Below, one piece after another: positions 34,480 to 43,235 of a stretch of DNA of 64,000 bases; positions within the stretch are counted from its first letter, which is position 1; every line of letters begins with the position of its first letter. Source of the stretch: Desulforapulum autotrophicum HRM2 (GTDB taxonomy: Bacteria; Desulfobacterota; Desulfobacteria; Desulfobacterales; Desulfobacteraceae); NCBI RefSeq assembly GCF_000020365.1, contig NC_012108.1, positions 4,286,001 to 4,350,000 on the forward strand, written 5' to 3'. Both the position numbers and the translations under genes were made by a program. The notes beneath the pieces were generated by a model. That model worked only from the letters and a program-made list of their open reading frames with translations, was not told the origin of the DNA and made no database searches.

Positions 34480-36150
34480 ATGACTCCTGAACGTGACCAG
34501 ATTAACTTTGATGTTCTTTTCGTGGGTGGCGGCCCTGCAAACCTGGCAGGAGCCATCCACCTGATGAACCTTGCTGCAGAAAAAAACCTGGAACTTGAAG
34601 TTGCCCTGATCGAAAAGGGCAAACAGATCGGCTCCCACGCCCTCAGTGGAGCCGTTTTTAACCCCAAAGCCCTTGAGGAACTGATACCGGACTACCTTGA
34701 CAAAGGATTTCCATCGGAAAAAAAGGTCCGGGAAGACAGGCTGTTCTTTCTCACAGAAAAAGGATCCCACGCCCTCCCCTGGACACCACCTGCCATGCGG
34801 AACAAGGGATTTCATACAGTCAGCCTTTCAAAACTCAATCGATGGATGGCTGAGATTGCAGAATCCCTGGGTGTTTGTATCTTCTCAGGTTTTGCAGGAA
34901 AAGAGGTGCTGTTTGCCAACGACGGAACAACCGTTATAGGAGTGAGAACCGGCGACAAGGGCCTTGACAGAGATGGTAAGCCAAAGAAAAACTTTGAGCC
35001 GGGAATTGATCTGATCGCCAAAGCCACTATTTTTGGAGAAGGTCCCAGGGGAAGCCTGGTGGAAGAGATCAACCGAAAAATGGGAATCTTCCCCAAAGAG
35101 GTCCCCCAGACCTTTGAAACAGGGATCAAGGAGGTCATCCAGCTCCCCGAAGACAACTTTTTTTCCACCTCACCCTTTAACGATATCCATACCATGGGAT
35201 ATCCCCTTGGCCTCAATACCCCGGGGGGGGGGTTCATATATGAAATGGACGACAACAGGGTGACCCTCGGGTTTATTACCGGTCTCTGTTACGATGACCC
35301 CATGCTCGATATTTACGATGAATTCATCAAATTCAAGAGCCATCCCCTGATCACCAGAATCATCTCCCAGGGAAAAGTCGTGGAACAGGGTGCAAGGACC
35401 ATTTCAAGCTCCGGCTATTATGGTCTTCCAAAACTTGCCGTGAACGGTGCCATGTTTGTGGGTGGATGTGCCGGAATTCAGAACCTCCCGGCCCTGAAGG
35501 GGATCCATGTGTCCATGAAATCCGGGATGCTTGCGGCCCAGGCGGCAATAAAGGCCATTGAGAACAAGAACTTCACCCTGGAATCCCTGGGACTCTACAC
35601 AGAATTGTTCAATAGGAGCTGGATAAAAGAAGAACTCTTTGAAGGAAGAAATTTTGCCCAGGCACTCGCCCAGAAAGGAATCGCCAAACTTGTTCACCTG
35701 GGAGCCCAGACCGTTACCAATGGCCGGGGAATAGTCGACCCAATGCCCTTTCACGGTGAAGATTACAGCACCCTGAAACCTTTCAAGACAAAGAATGGGA
35801 TAAAAAAAGTCAACGAAAGTCCCTATGATGGTGAGCTCTATGTGGATAAACTCACCGGTGTATACCTGTCAAAGACGATGCACAGGGAGGACCAGCCCTG
35901 CCATCTGATCGTCCATGACCAGTCCATCTGCGTGACTGAATGCTACGAACGCTACAGAAATCCCTGCATACGGTTCTGTCCGGGGAATGTGTATGAGATG
36001 GATACCGATGAAGAGACAGGCAAGCGGCGCCTGAAGCTTAACCCGTCCAACTGCCTACACTGTAAGACCTGCGAAATAAAGGATCCTTTTCAAAATATCC
36101 TCTGGACATGTCCCGAAGGGGGAGATGGACCCAATTATACGGTTTTATAG
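34480..36150 (+). CDS. ETF:quinone oxidoreductase
   Basis: 556 residues, the normal family length. N-terminal FAD site VLFVGGGPANLAGAIHL; the substrate/ubiquinone-domain stretch FSTSPFNDIHTMGYPLGL; C-terminal [4Fe-4S] domain with cysteines in RNPCIRFCPGNVYEM and NCLHCKTCEIKDPFQNILW, ending in PEGGDGPNYTVL. It passes electrons from ETF into the membrane (mena)quinone pool, so oxidation of acyl-CoA and amine substrates here can feed sulfate respiration. ATG 34480 lies 7 bp after etfA. Confidence 0.95.
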   Translation: MTPERDQINFDVLFVGGGPANLAGAIHLMNLAAEKNLELEVALIEKGKQIGSHALSGAVFNPKALEELIPDYLDKGFPSEKKVREDRLFFLTEKGSHALPWTPPAMRNKGFHTVSLSKLNRWMAEIAESLGVCIFSGFAGKEVLFANDGTTVIGVRTGDKGLDRDGKPKKNFEPGIDLIAKATIFGEGPRGSLVEEINRKMGIFPKEVPQTFETGIKEVIQLPEDNFFSTSPFNDIHTMGYPLGLNTPGGGFIYEMDDNRVTLGFITGLCYDDPMLDIYDEFIKFKSHPLITRIISQGKVVEQGARTISSSGYYGLPKLAVNGAMFVGGCAGIQNLPALKGIHVSMKSGMLAAQAAIKAIENKNFTLESLGLYTELFNRSWIKEELFEGRNFAQALAQKGIAKLVHLGAQTVTNGRGIVDPMPFHGEDYSTLKPFKTKNGIKKVNESPYDGELYVDKLTGVYLSKTMHREDQPCHLIVHDQSICVTECYERYRNPCIRFCPGNVYEMDTDEETGKRRLKLNPSNCLHCKTCEIKDPFQNILWTCPEGGDGPNYTVL

Positions 36151-36208
36151 ATATTTTTTGCGCCTTTTAAAAGCGCTAACCTGCAAACCAATATAAGGAT
36201 GCATCATC

Positions 36209-37378
36209 ATGAGTAATACCTACGACGTTATCATCATCGGCGGCGGAATCATGGGCTCTTCAACGGCCTATCACCTGATGAAGGCCGATAAGACCCTGAA
36301 AGTTGTTGTTGTTGAAAAAGACGCAACCTATGCAAAGGCATCGACCACACTCTCCATGGTAAATACGCGCATTCAGTACAGCCTGAAGGAGAATATCCAA
36401 ATTTCCCAGCATGCCGAAAATGTACTGGAAAACTTTGAAGATGAGATGGAGGTCAACGGTGTAAGGCCCAATATTGTTTACAAAAGGGAAGGCAATCTTG
36501 TCATTTTGGATGCAAAGGCCGAAGCGTCTGCACGCAAAGCCTATGAGATGCAGAAGGAGCTTGGCTGTGCCATTGAATGGTGGTCCCCTGAAAAAATCAA
36601 AGAGGTCTACCCCCTCTACAATATGGACGGCGTCGTAGGTGGCACCTTTGGTCCTAAGGACGGTCATTTTGATGCCTATGCAGTGCTCATGGGATACAAG
36701 GCAAAGGCACGAGCCCTGGGTGCCCAATACATGGAAAATGAGGTCGTGGATCTCATCACTGCCGACAAAGCCATCCAGGGTGTAAAACTTGCCTCGGGTG
36801 AAACGCTTATCTCATCAACTGTAGTCAACTGCACAGGTGCATGGGCTGCTAAACTCTGCAAAAAAGCAGGAATAACCATCCCTGTTGATCCGACAAAACG
36901 CCAGTGTTTTGCCGTTGATCCAGCCATCAAACCAGCCACGGCCCTGCCGTTGACCTTTATTCCGTCCGGATTATACTTTAGAACCGAAACCGGTGGACTT
37001 ATTCTGCTGGGTAAATCCCTGCCAGAAGATCCCGTTGGCTTTGATTTCTCCTGGGATCAGAAACGGTTCCTTGAAAACCTCTGGATTGAACTTGCCGAAT
37101 TCGTACCGGCCTTTGAATCTCTCAAGCTTGTCAGGGGATGGGCAGGGCTCTACGCTGTGAACACCCAGGACGCCAATTCCATCCTGGGCGAATGGCCGGA
37201 ACTCAAGGGATTCTACCTTGTCAACGGCTTTTCCGGCCATGGTCTACAGCAGGGACCGGCAGTGGGGCGCTATATCACAGAATTAATCACCAAAACAAAA
37301 CCGGTACTGGATCTTTCAATTTTTGGCCCCCAAAGGATTATCAACAACACACCCATCATGGAAGGCGGTATTTACTAA
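36209..37378 (+). CDS. DAO-family FAD-dependent oxidoreductase (amine/imino-acid dehydrogenase-like)
   Basis: 389 residues, full length for the monomeric sarcosine oxidase/pipecolate oxidase/glycine oxidase group. FAD-binding motif IIIGGGIMGSSTAYHLMKA; STTLSMVNTRIQYSL; C-terminal substrate/FAD region YAVNTQDANSILGEWPELKG and VNGFSGHGLQQGPAVGRYI. ATG 36209 is 58 bp after ETF-QO, so the electron acceptor is very probably ETF rather than oxygen. Candidate substrates are N-methyl amino acids, D-amino acids or L-pipecolate; pipecolate would yield piperideine-6-carboxylate, the substrate of the ALDH at 48985. The specificity is inference. Confidence 0.85.
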   Translation: MSNTYDVIIIGGGIMGSSTAYHLMKADKTLKVVVVEKDATYAKASTTLSMVNTRIQYSLKENIQISQHAENVLENFEDEMEVNGVRPNIVYKREGNLVILDAKAEASARKAYEMQKELGCAIEWWSPEKIKEVYPLYNMDGVVGGTFGPKDGHFDAYAVLMGYKAKARALGAQYMENEVVDLITADKAIQGVKLASGETLISSTVVNCTGAWAAKLCKKAGITIPVDPTKRQCFAVDPAIKPATALPLTFIPSGLYFRTETGGLILLGKSLPEDPVGFDFSWDQKRFLENLWIELAEFVPAFESLKLVRGWAGLYAVNTQDANSILGEWPELKGFYLVNGFSGHGLQQGPAVGRYITELITKTKPVLDLSIFGPQRIINNTPIMEGGIY

Positions 37379-37395
37379 TTAGTAAAACAAAAACA

Positions 37396-37436
37396 CCCAG
37401 CGCCAGGCCCTTTTTACAAAAGAGCCTGACGCCGGG
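37396..37436. terminator. Stem-loop terminator after the etf-dao operon
   Basis: CCCAGCGCCAGGC pairs with GCCTGACGCCGGG (11 of 13 pairs) around an A/T-rich loop, followed by CTTTAGTTT. It lies between the convergent DAO-family and racemase-like genes. Confidence 0.75.
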
Positions 37437-37453
37437 CTTTAGTTTGATGAAAT

Positions 37454-38194
37454 CTACATGAACCCCGAGTAAGGAACCTGTCTCAAAGTGCTATAAACAT
37501 GTTTGATCATGGTAATATAGTCAAAAACAGGAAGATGGGTTGCATTGAACACGGCCGAAGAATAGGGAGGAAGATCGCTACATTCAAGCAGGAATGCACC
37601 GATATCGGAATTTTGCTCAAGCACCTGTTTTGCCACCCCGACAATCTCCGCCTCTATCTTATCAGAATCAAGGGTTCCCTTTTCTTCAAGGACAGATTCA
37701 CGAAACTCAGTGCTGTTTTCCATGCCGGCAAGAACAAGGGCAATATCTGGATTTACGCCCACGTTCAAGAAATGTTCAGGGGTAATGGCCGTGGAATCTG
37801 CGGTGATAACCGCTACTTTTTTGGCTGGCGTAATGATCTGCTGTATAAACGGAATCTGCAGAAGGCTTGACATGAGCACCGGGATATTTACAGATCGTTT
37901 TATCTCCTGCTGAAAAAGAGCCATAAAACCACAGGCCCCTGTAATAGCCTTTACACCTTCATCCTCAAGCTCCCTTGCGGCATCAATGAACGGTTGAATC
38001 AATGAAGGATCCCGCTGGGTAAGCAGCCGTTCGATGGTGGCATCCTTTACGACTTTGTATCGTACCGGAAAATCATAGGTCGTGGCGTTGCCAACATTAC
38101 CGGGAATGCAGGGATAGGTGGCATCTAGGATAAGGATACCGATGGCCTCCCCATACCAGGATTTCTTTGAGTCGTTTGCAAGGTAAACAGTCAT
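37454..38194 (-). CDS. Asp/Glu/hydantoin racemase superfamily protein
   Basis: 246 residues from ATG 38194 (AGGAGGGGAAG site; longer frame to 38227 less likely). The two active-site cysteines of the superfamily are placed as expected: ITGACGFMALFQ and LLECSDLPPYSSAV. Such proteins racemise amino acids or, in relatives, decarboxylate or isomerise malonate/maleate derivatives. Upstream on the same strand is citrate synthase (146 bp), convergent is the DAO-type dehydrogenase. Pairing of a racemase with a DAO enzyme would make sense for amino-acid breakdown, but the two are on opposite strands and the link is speculative. Confidence 0.8.
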   Translation of the reverse strand: MTVYLANDSKKSWYGEAIGILILDATYPCIPGNVGNATTYDFPVRYKVVKDATIERLLTQRDPSLIQPFIDAARELEDEGVKAITGACGFMALFQQEIKRSVNIPVLMSSLLQIPFIQQIITPAKKVAVITADSTAITPEHFLNVGVNPDIALVLAGMENSTEFRESVLEEKGTLDSDKIEAEIVGVAKQVLEQNSDIGAFLLECSDLPPYSSAVFNATHLPVFDYITMIKHVYSTLRQVPYSGFM

Positions 38195-38340
38195 TCTTCC
38201 CCTCCTGTATTTTTCGTATGTCATCAAACAGTTCTGGAACAGATTCAGTGTTGTATACTACAAGAATGCTCAAAATATATAAATGACATATCAGTAAGGC
38301 AATATCGTGTCAAGATGTTTGCACTACTTGATAGGATGGG

Positions 38341-39633
38341 TTAAACACGCTGATCAATAGGGGTATACGCAGTTTCTTTGGGGCCGGTATAAATCTGTCT
38401 GGGCCGGCTGAGTTTCCAATGGGGATCCCTGATGCTCTCCAACCACTGGGCGATCCAACCGGGCAGTCTGCCAATGGCAAACATCACCGGAAACATATTC
38501 GTTGGTATGCCCATGGCACGAAAGGCAATACCGGTATAAAAATCGATGTTGGGATAGAGATTCCGTGAGATAAAATATTCATCCTCAAGGGCTGTTGCTT
38601 CAAGCTCCCGGGCAATATCAAGCAGCGCATCACTGCGACCAAGGGCTCCAAGGAGTTTGTGGCATACCTCTTTCATTATTACAGCTCGGGGATCATAGGT
38701 TTTATAGACCCGGTGACCAAACCCCATCAACCGAAAGGAATCGTTGGGGTTCTTTGCCCTTTCTACAAAACTGCGGCAATCGCCTCCCCCCTTCCTGATT
38801 GCTTCGAGCATCTCGATCACCGCCTGGTTAGCCCCACCATGGAGCGGCCCCCAAAGGGCTGTAATTCCAGAGGATATGGCCGCATAAAGGTTTACCCTGG
38901 CACTGCCAACCAACCGCACGGCCGAGGTGGAACAGTTCTGCTCATGGTCAGCATGGAGGATCCAGATCACCCGTAATGCATGGACCACCTCCTCCTTTAA
39001 TTCATAAGGCCTGACGGTTGAATCAAACATCATGTGCAAAAAATTGGCACAATACGAAAGATCCGGTCGTGGGTAGATCACCTGATATCCCATGGATATT
39101 TTGTAGGACATGGCGGCAAGAGTACGAATTTTGGAAATCAATCGGGTCACCGTAACCTTGATCTCTTCATCTTCGTTGGCAATTTCCGGATAAAAACTGC
39201 GAAGACTGTTAACCATGGACGATAAAATGCCCATGGGATGGGCATTGGGCGGAAAATTCTGGAAAAAAAGTCTCATATTCTCATGGACCGGAGAATAGTC
39301 GGTCAACTGTTCAGAAAACTGGGTCAACTCATCCCTGGTGGGAAGGGAGCCATGGATAAGAAGAAAGGCTGTCTCCTTGAAACTTGCCTGTTGGGCTAAC
39401 TCCTGAATGGGAATTCCCCTGTACCTGAGTATCCCCCGTTCACCATCCATAAAGGTGATGCTGCTGGTACAACTGCCGGTATTGGCATAGCCCGGGTCAA
39501 GGGTAATCAGCCCGGTTCTTGCCCTGAGGGTTTTTATATCAATGGCCTGTTCCCCTTCTGAACCTTCCACCAAAGGAAAATCAAAACATCGGCCTTTGCA
39601 CGAAAGTTGAATCGTATCGTGTGGGTTTTCCAT
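38341..39633 (-). CDS. gltA: Citrate synthase (hexameric bacterial type)
   Basis: 430 residues, the usual length for type II citrate synthase. Catalytic residues lie in ILHADHEQNCSTSAVRL, WGPLHGGANQAVIEM, GFGHRVYKTYDPRA and NIDFYTGIAFRAMGIP (the active-site Asp). It condenses acetyl-CoA with oxaloacetate. It stands alone between the gcd cassette 1 terminator and the racemase-like gene on the same strand. In related sulfate reducers this enzyme may serve mainly glutamate synthesis. Confidence 0.96.
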   Translation of the reverse strand: MENPHDTIQLSCKGRCFDFPLVEGSEGEQAIDIKTLRARTGLITLDPGYANTGSCTSSITFMDGERGILRYRGIPIQELAQQASFKETAFLLIHGSLPTRDELTQFSEQLTDYSPVHENMRLFFQNFPPNAHPMGILSSMVNSLRSFYPEIANEDEEIKVTVTRLISKIRTLAAMSYKISMGYQVIYPRPDLSYCANFLHMMFDSTVRPYELKEEVVHALRVIWILHADHEQNCSTSAVRLVGSARVNLYAAISSGITALWGPLHGGANQAVIEMLEAIRKGGGDCRSFVERAKNPNDSFRLMGFGHRVYKTYDPRAVIMKEVCHKLLGALGRSDALLDIARELEATALEDEYFISRNLYPNIDFYTGIAFRAMGIPTNMFPVMFAIGRLPGWIAQWLESIRDPHWKLSRPRQIYTGPKETAYTPIDQRV

Positions 39634-39755
39634 TGTTCATCCTCTATTTACAGCAATTGATCTATCCGGGAATGCAAAACGATAAATTCATCCAGGAATC
39701 CGGCGAAATGGAGACATCCACCCAAGAATGAAACGTGCATATCCCGGTGTGAATC

Positions 39756-39789
39756 CCGGCAGCTTTCCCTGTTATGGGAAAACTGCCGG
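39756..39789 (-). terminator. Terminator of gcd cassette 1
   Basis: CCGGCAG-CTTTCCC / GGGAAAA-CTGCCGG stem-loop, 12 bp downstream of the gcdA1 stop. Confidence 0.75.
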
Positions 39790-39800
39790 ATGTGGCAATT

Positions 39801-41534
39801 CTATCCTTTGATGATCCTTGGCAGAATCATCTGGTGCTGGGGACAGATGGATTTAGGGTTCTGGTAGGCAGAACCGGTAAAGGCGACCATGTAGTTCCGG
39901 ATCTCGGACAGCTTTACGATCTCGTCCACATACCCGACTTCGGCGCAGTATTTGGGCCGTGAAAAGGTTTTGTAATCATCGGCGATCTTGTTCATCTTTT
40001 CAATGATGGGCTCGATGGGCCGGCCGGCATCCTTTTCCTTGACCAGACGGCGGGAATACATGGCAACGGCGGCTGTTTCCCCGTGCATCACATAGACCTC
40101 GCTTGCAGCCGTGCCAATGGAAAAAGCGTTGGTATCGTTGCCCTGGGGACCGCCCAGGAGATAGTGGGCCGCAGCAGAGCCTTTGCGTAAAAGTACCATC
40201 ATCTGGGGAAGATCGGTCTGCTGGATCGAGTAGATCAGGCTCTGGCCGATGCCGAGGAGTTCGGCCTTTTCAGCCGTATCCCCCACGTCGATTCCCGAGG
40301 TGTCCTGGAACCAGATCAGCGGTATCCGGTCCCGGCCGGCCAGGGTGACAAACTCGTTCATCTTGATCATGCCCTGGCGGTAGAGCTTGCCGCCCATGCC
40401 CGGGTAATCGGCATACTCCGGATACCCTTTGCCAAGATATCCCTGGCGGTTGCCGATGATGCCCACAAGGAATCCATTGACCTTGCACAGCCCCGTGTAG
40501 ACCTCGGGTCCATAACCGGGCCTGAACTCCATGGATTCCGAGTTATCCACCAGCCGGGCCAAAATTTCCTCAAAGTCATAGACCTTTTTCTGGTCAATGG
40601 GCAGCAGGTTGTAAAGATCCTGGGCATCAAACTTGGGTTCAGCCGGTTCTGCCACCCGGAAAAACCTGGGGTTGTAGGCAGGAATTTCGGCCATGTACTC
40701 TTTAAGGCCGTCCAGCACACCGGTTTCTTCCTCGTACACATACCTGAAGAACCCCGTGCCGTCGTAATGGGTGGCAACGCTTCCCGGGGGATGGCTCTTG
40801 AAATGCCGGGTATTTTCGATGATCTGTTCAGCTGCGGCCCCGTCAAAATTGCCCTTGGGAGCCATGCCGCTCACAATGCCGGCACCGCCAACGGCGATGT
40901 TGCAATCCTTGTGGGCAAAGAGGATGGTGGGGCTGATGCTCTGGTAACCGCCACCTGCAGGGTTGGTGCCGTAGATGCCGGCAAGCACGGGAATGCCCAT
41001 CTGATTGAGCTCAGCATGGCGGTAAAAGGGCGTTCCTGCCCCCCTGCGATTGGCGTAGAATTTCTCCTGCTCGGTCAGTTTTGCCCCGCTGCAGTTGACC
41101 AGCCACACCAGGGGAATGTTCAGCCGCTTGGCAAGGTCGGTTACCCTGAGGATGTTTTCAGACTGACCGGCAAGCCAGGCCCCGGCCATGACCTTGTTGT
41201 CAAACCCGATGATCACGGCCCAGCGTCCGGAAATCTTGCCCAGACCATCAATCACATTGGTGGTTCCCTCGCTGTTGTTGGCCGGATTGTAAAGAATGTG
41301 CAGGGGCGACCAGGTGCCCTTGTCAACGATATAATCCAGACGCTGCCACACGGTCATCTGGCCCCGGGCATTGATCTTTTCTTCGGAAAAGCCTGCGTTC
41401 TTGATGGTGTCTACGGCCTCGTCGATCTCCTGCTCCACGGCCTTAAGGCTTTGGGCATTGTCCACGCCCCGCTTGATCTGCCCCTTTTTCAATGGGTTGC
41501 CAAAGTCCGGCATTTTTTCAAAATATGGTCTCAT
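39801..41534 (-). CDS. gcdA: Glutaconyl-CoA decarboxylase alpha subunit (carboxyltransferase), copy 1
   Basis: 577 residues, close to known GcdA length. Two crotonase-fold carboxyltransferase halves: N-terminal region GRWAVIIGFDNKVMAGAWLAGQ and NRRGAGTPFYRHAELNQMGI; C-terminal region PLIWFQDTSGIDVGDTAEKAE and LRKGSAAAHYLLGGPQGNDT. It moves the carboxyl group of glutaconyl-CoA to the biotin of GcdC; GcdB then decarboxylates it, driving sodium export. The protein is identical to copy 2 (54336-56069) although roughly fifteen to twenty synonymous differences are visible. Last gene of cassette 1. A conserved hairpin precedes it (41569-41596). Confidence 0.92.
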   Translation of the reverse strand: MRPYFEKMPDFGNPLKKGQIKRGVDNAQSLKAVEQEIDEAVDTIKNAGFSEEKINARGQMTVWQRLDYIVDKGTWSPLHILYNPANNSEGTTNVIDGLGKISGRWAVIIGFDNKVMAGAWLAGQSENILRVTDLAKRLNIPLVWLVNCSGAKLTEQEKFYANRRGAGTPFYRHAELNQMGIPVLAGIYGTNPAGGGYQSISPTILFAHKDCNIAVGGAGIVSGMAPKGNFDGAAAEQIIENTRHFKSHPPGSVATHYDGTGFFRYVYEEETGVLDGLKEYMAEIPAYNPRFFRVAEPAEPKFDAQDLYNLLPIDQKKVYDFEEILARLVDNSESMEFRPGYGPEVYTGLCKVNGFLVGIIGNRQGYLGKGYPEYADYPGMGGKLYRQGMIKMNEFVTLAGRDRIPLIWFQDTSGIDVGDTAEKAELLGIGQSLIYSIQQTDLPQMMVLLRKGSAAAHYLLGGPQGNDTNAFSIGTAASEVYVMHGETAAVAMYSRRLVKEKDAGRPIEPIIEKMNKIADDYKTFSRPKYCAEVGYVDEIVKLSEIRNYMVAFTGSAYQNPKSICPQHQMILPRIIKG

Positions 41535-41568
41535 AGATCCTCTCCAGTATCTGTCAATTCCAGGAGCA

Positions 41569-41596
41569 CCTTAATCAGACCGCGTCTCAATTAAGG
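41569..41596. promoter_or_regulatory. Conserved gcdC-gcdA intercistronic hairpin, copy 1
   Basis: CCTTAAT-c-AGAC-cgc-GTCT-ca-ATTAAGG forms a compact stem-loop between gcdC and gcdA. It is identical in copy 2 (56104-56131). Likely an RNA processing or stoichiometry signal. Confidence 0.6.
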
Positions 41597-41638
41597 TCTC
41601 CCCGGTCCTAAATTTCCCGCTCTCCAGTAACGTCCAGA

Positions 41639-41860
41639 CTATTGGGGATCAATGGTCATGAGAACGGCATCCTCTTCAACGGTATCACCGACCTTGACGT
41701 TGATCGTTGCAACCTTACCGTTGCAGGGAATGTATATGGGGGTTTCCATTTTCATGGCCTCGATGAGTACGGCATCGTCATCCTCTTCGACGCCATCGCC
41801 CACATTGACATAAATTTCAACTATTTTGCCCAGCATTGGGGCCAGCAGTTCTTCGCTCAT
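41639..41860 (-). CDS. gcdC: Biotin carrier subunit of glutaconyl-CoA decarboxylase, copy 1
   Basis: 73 residues, a bare biotinyl domain with the biotinylated Lys in EAMKMETP. It lacks the long Ala/Pro-rich linker of clostridial GcdC. Asp/Glu-rich stretch GDGVEEDDDAVL precedes the motif. It carries carboxyl from GcdA to the membrane subunit GcdB. ATG 41860 follows AGGAGAAA. Protein identical to copy 2. Confidence 0.93.
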   Translation of the reverse strand: MSEELLAPMLGKIVEIYVNVGDGVEEDDDAVLIEAMKMETPIYIPCNGKVATINVKVGDTVEEDAVLMTIDPQ

Positions 41861-41885
41861 TGTATTTCTCCTTTAATGCATCAAT

Positions 41886-41990
41886 TTTATTGAATCAGGG
41901 TCAGACAACACCCTGGGGTATTTATTCAGCCAGGGTCACATACCGCCCTGCCCCATTTATTGAAGCAGGGTCAGAAAAATCCCTGCGGCA
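41886..41990. repeat. Three degenerate ~35-bp tandem repeats at the gcdB 3' end
   Basis: TTTATTGAATCAGGGTCAGA, then TTTATTCAGCCAGGGTCACA, then TTTATTGAAGCAGGGTCAGA, each followed by a CCCTG-containing half. The third unit is the real gcdB C-terminus and stop. Copy 2 has a single unit here and instead a palindromic element. Looks like local slippage duplication. Confidence 0.65.
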
Positions 41991-43072
41991 ATGACAGTAC
42001 CAATGACGCCTGCCACATTGGGTCCCATGGCATACATCAGCAGATAATTCTTTTTGTCGGCCTCCTGGGCCACCTTGTGGACCACCCGGGCCGCCATGGG
42101 CACGGCAGATACCCCTGCAGCCCCCAGCAACGGATTGATCTTATCCTTTAGAAACAGATTCATGATCTTAGCAAGTACAATCCCCATTGCCGTACTCACG
42201 GAAAAGGCAACAAGACCCAGGCAGAACACAAAAATCACCTCAGGTTTCAAAAACACCTCGGCATTCATGGTAGCACCCACGGGCAGGCCAAGAAAAATGG
42301 TGACAATGTTCAACAGCTCGTTCTGGGAGGCGTGGGTCAACCGTTCAACCACCCCGGACTCCCTGAAAAGGTTACCCAGCATGAACATGGCGATGAGCGG
42401 CGCTGCTGCGGGAATCAGAAGAATGATCACAAGGGCTGCCACAACCGGGAAAAAAATCTTTTCCAGCTTGTTGACCTTTCTTATTTTCTTCATCCTGATC
42501 TTACGCTCCGCATCCGTGGTCATCAGGCGCATGATGGGCGGCTGGATAATGGGCACCAGGGCCATGTAAGAATAGGCAGCAACGGCGCAAACGCCGAGCA
42601 TGTGGGGGGCAAGCTTGGATGCCAGAAAGATGGTGGTGGGTCCATCAGCCCCGCCGATGATACCGATGGTAGCCGCCTCCTGGATGTTGAACCCCATGGC
42701 CTGGGCCGCAAAAAAAGTGATGTACACCCCGGCCTGGGCCCCTGCCCCCAGAAACAGCAGTGAGGGTCTTGCCAGCATGGGGCCAAAATCGGTAAGCGCC
42801 CCAAGGCCCAGAAAGATCAACGGCGGAATCACCTCCCACTGGATGCCGAAATGATAAAATTTCCAGAGCAGTCCCTCTTCAGGCGTCATCAACCCTGCAA
42901 GGGGCAGATTGGCAACCAGGATACCGAACCCGATGGGCAGCAGCAGCAGCGGCTCATAGTTTTTTGCAATGGCAAGATACATCAGGCCCAGGGCAATGAT
43001 CCACATTACCACCATGCCCGGGGTTAGATGGACAAAACCCGTTGTCTCGATGAGATACTTAATAAGATCCAT
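41957..43072 (-). CDS. gcdB: Glutaconyl-CoA decarboxylase beta subunit (sodium-pumping carboxybiotin decarboxylase), copy 1
   Basis: 371 residues, multi-spanning membrane protein of the OadB/MmdB/GcdB family. Signatures: GIIGGADGPTTIFLASKLAP (the sodium-site Asp region), LGNLFRESGVVERLTHAS, FLGLPVGATMNAEVFL and GAAGVSAVPMAARVV. It decarboxylates carboxybiotin and exports sodium ions. Its ATG overlaps the stop of the 44-aa gcdD gene by one base (TAATG), giving tight coupling. Protein identical to copy 2. Confidence 0.95.
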   Translation of the reverse strand: MDLIKYLIETTGFVHLTPGMVVMWIIALGLMYLAIAKNYEPLLLLPIGFGILVANLPLAGLMTPEEGLLWKFYHFGIQWEVIPPLIFLGLGALTDFGPMLARPSLLFLGAGAQAGVYITFFAAQAMGFNIQEAATIGIIGGADGPTTIFLASKLAPHMLGVCAVAAYSYMALVPIIQPPIMRLMTTDAERKIRMKKIRKVNKLEKIFFPVVAALVIILLIPAAAPLIAMFMLGNLFRESGVVERLTHASQNELLNIVTIFLGLPVGATMNAEVFLKPEVIFVFCLGLVAFSVSTAMGIVLAKIMNLFLKDKINPLLGAAGVSAVPMAARVVHKVAQEADKKNYLLMYAMGPNVAGVIGTVIAAGIFLTLLQ

Positions 43073-43206
43073 TACGCCTTATCCCCTTTGCCGTTGAGTA
43101 TCCATTGGGTTACGAAGGTGTTGAGTTTGATGGCGCCATAGAGAAGCCCCATGCCCACAAAAACCCCGGCAATACCGGATACAAAAACAACCATTGTCTG
43201 GTTCAT
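43072..43206 (-). CDS. gcdD: Minimal 44-aa membrane subunit, probable GcdD/OadG counterpart, copy 1
   Basis: 44 residues: MNQTMVVFVSGIAGVFVGMG, then LLYGAIKLNT and FVTQWILNGKGDKA. One membrane helix with a short basic tail. It occupies the place of the delta/gamma subunit in sodium-pump decarboxylase operons, directly coupled to gcdB. It is far shorter than clostridial GcdD (about 107 residues) and lacks its Ala/Pro extension. The second copy differs at two residues (V/I and L/F). Assignment rests on position and topology. Confidence 0.75.
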   Translation of the reverse strand: MNQTMVVFVSGIAGVFVGMGLLYGAIKLNTFVTQWILNGKGDKA

Positions 43207-43235
43207 CACGCTCTCTCCTTTAAACGCTGCAACAC

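Noticed and set aside
39801-41534. Propionyl-CoA or methylmalonyl-CoA decarboxylase/carboxylase alpha subunit
   Set aside because: Length (577 residues) and coupling to acyl-CoA dehydrogenase and gctAB fit glutaconyl-CoA decarboxylase better than the ~510-residue MmdA/PccB type.
40767-41594. 275-codon plus-strand frame antisense to gcdA1 (and 55302-56129 for gcdA2)
   Set aside because: It is conserved only because gcdA is duplicated; composition follows the antisense of a real gene and there is no ribosome site or recognisable domain.
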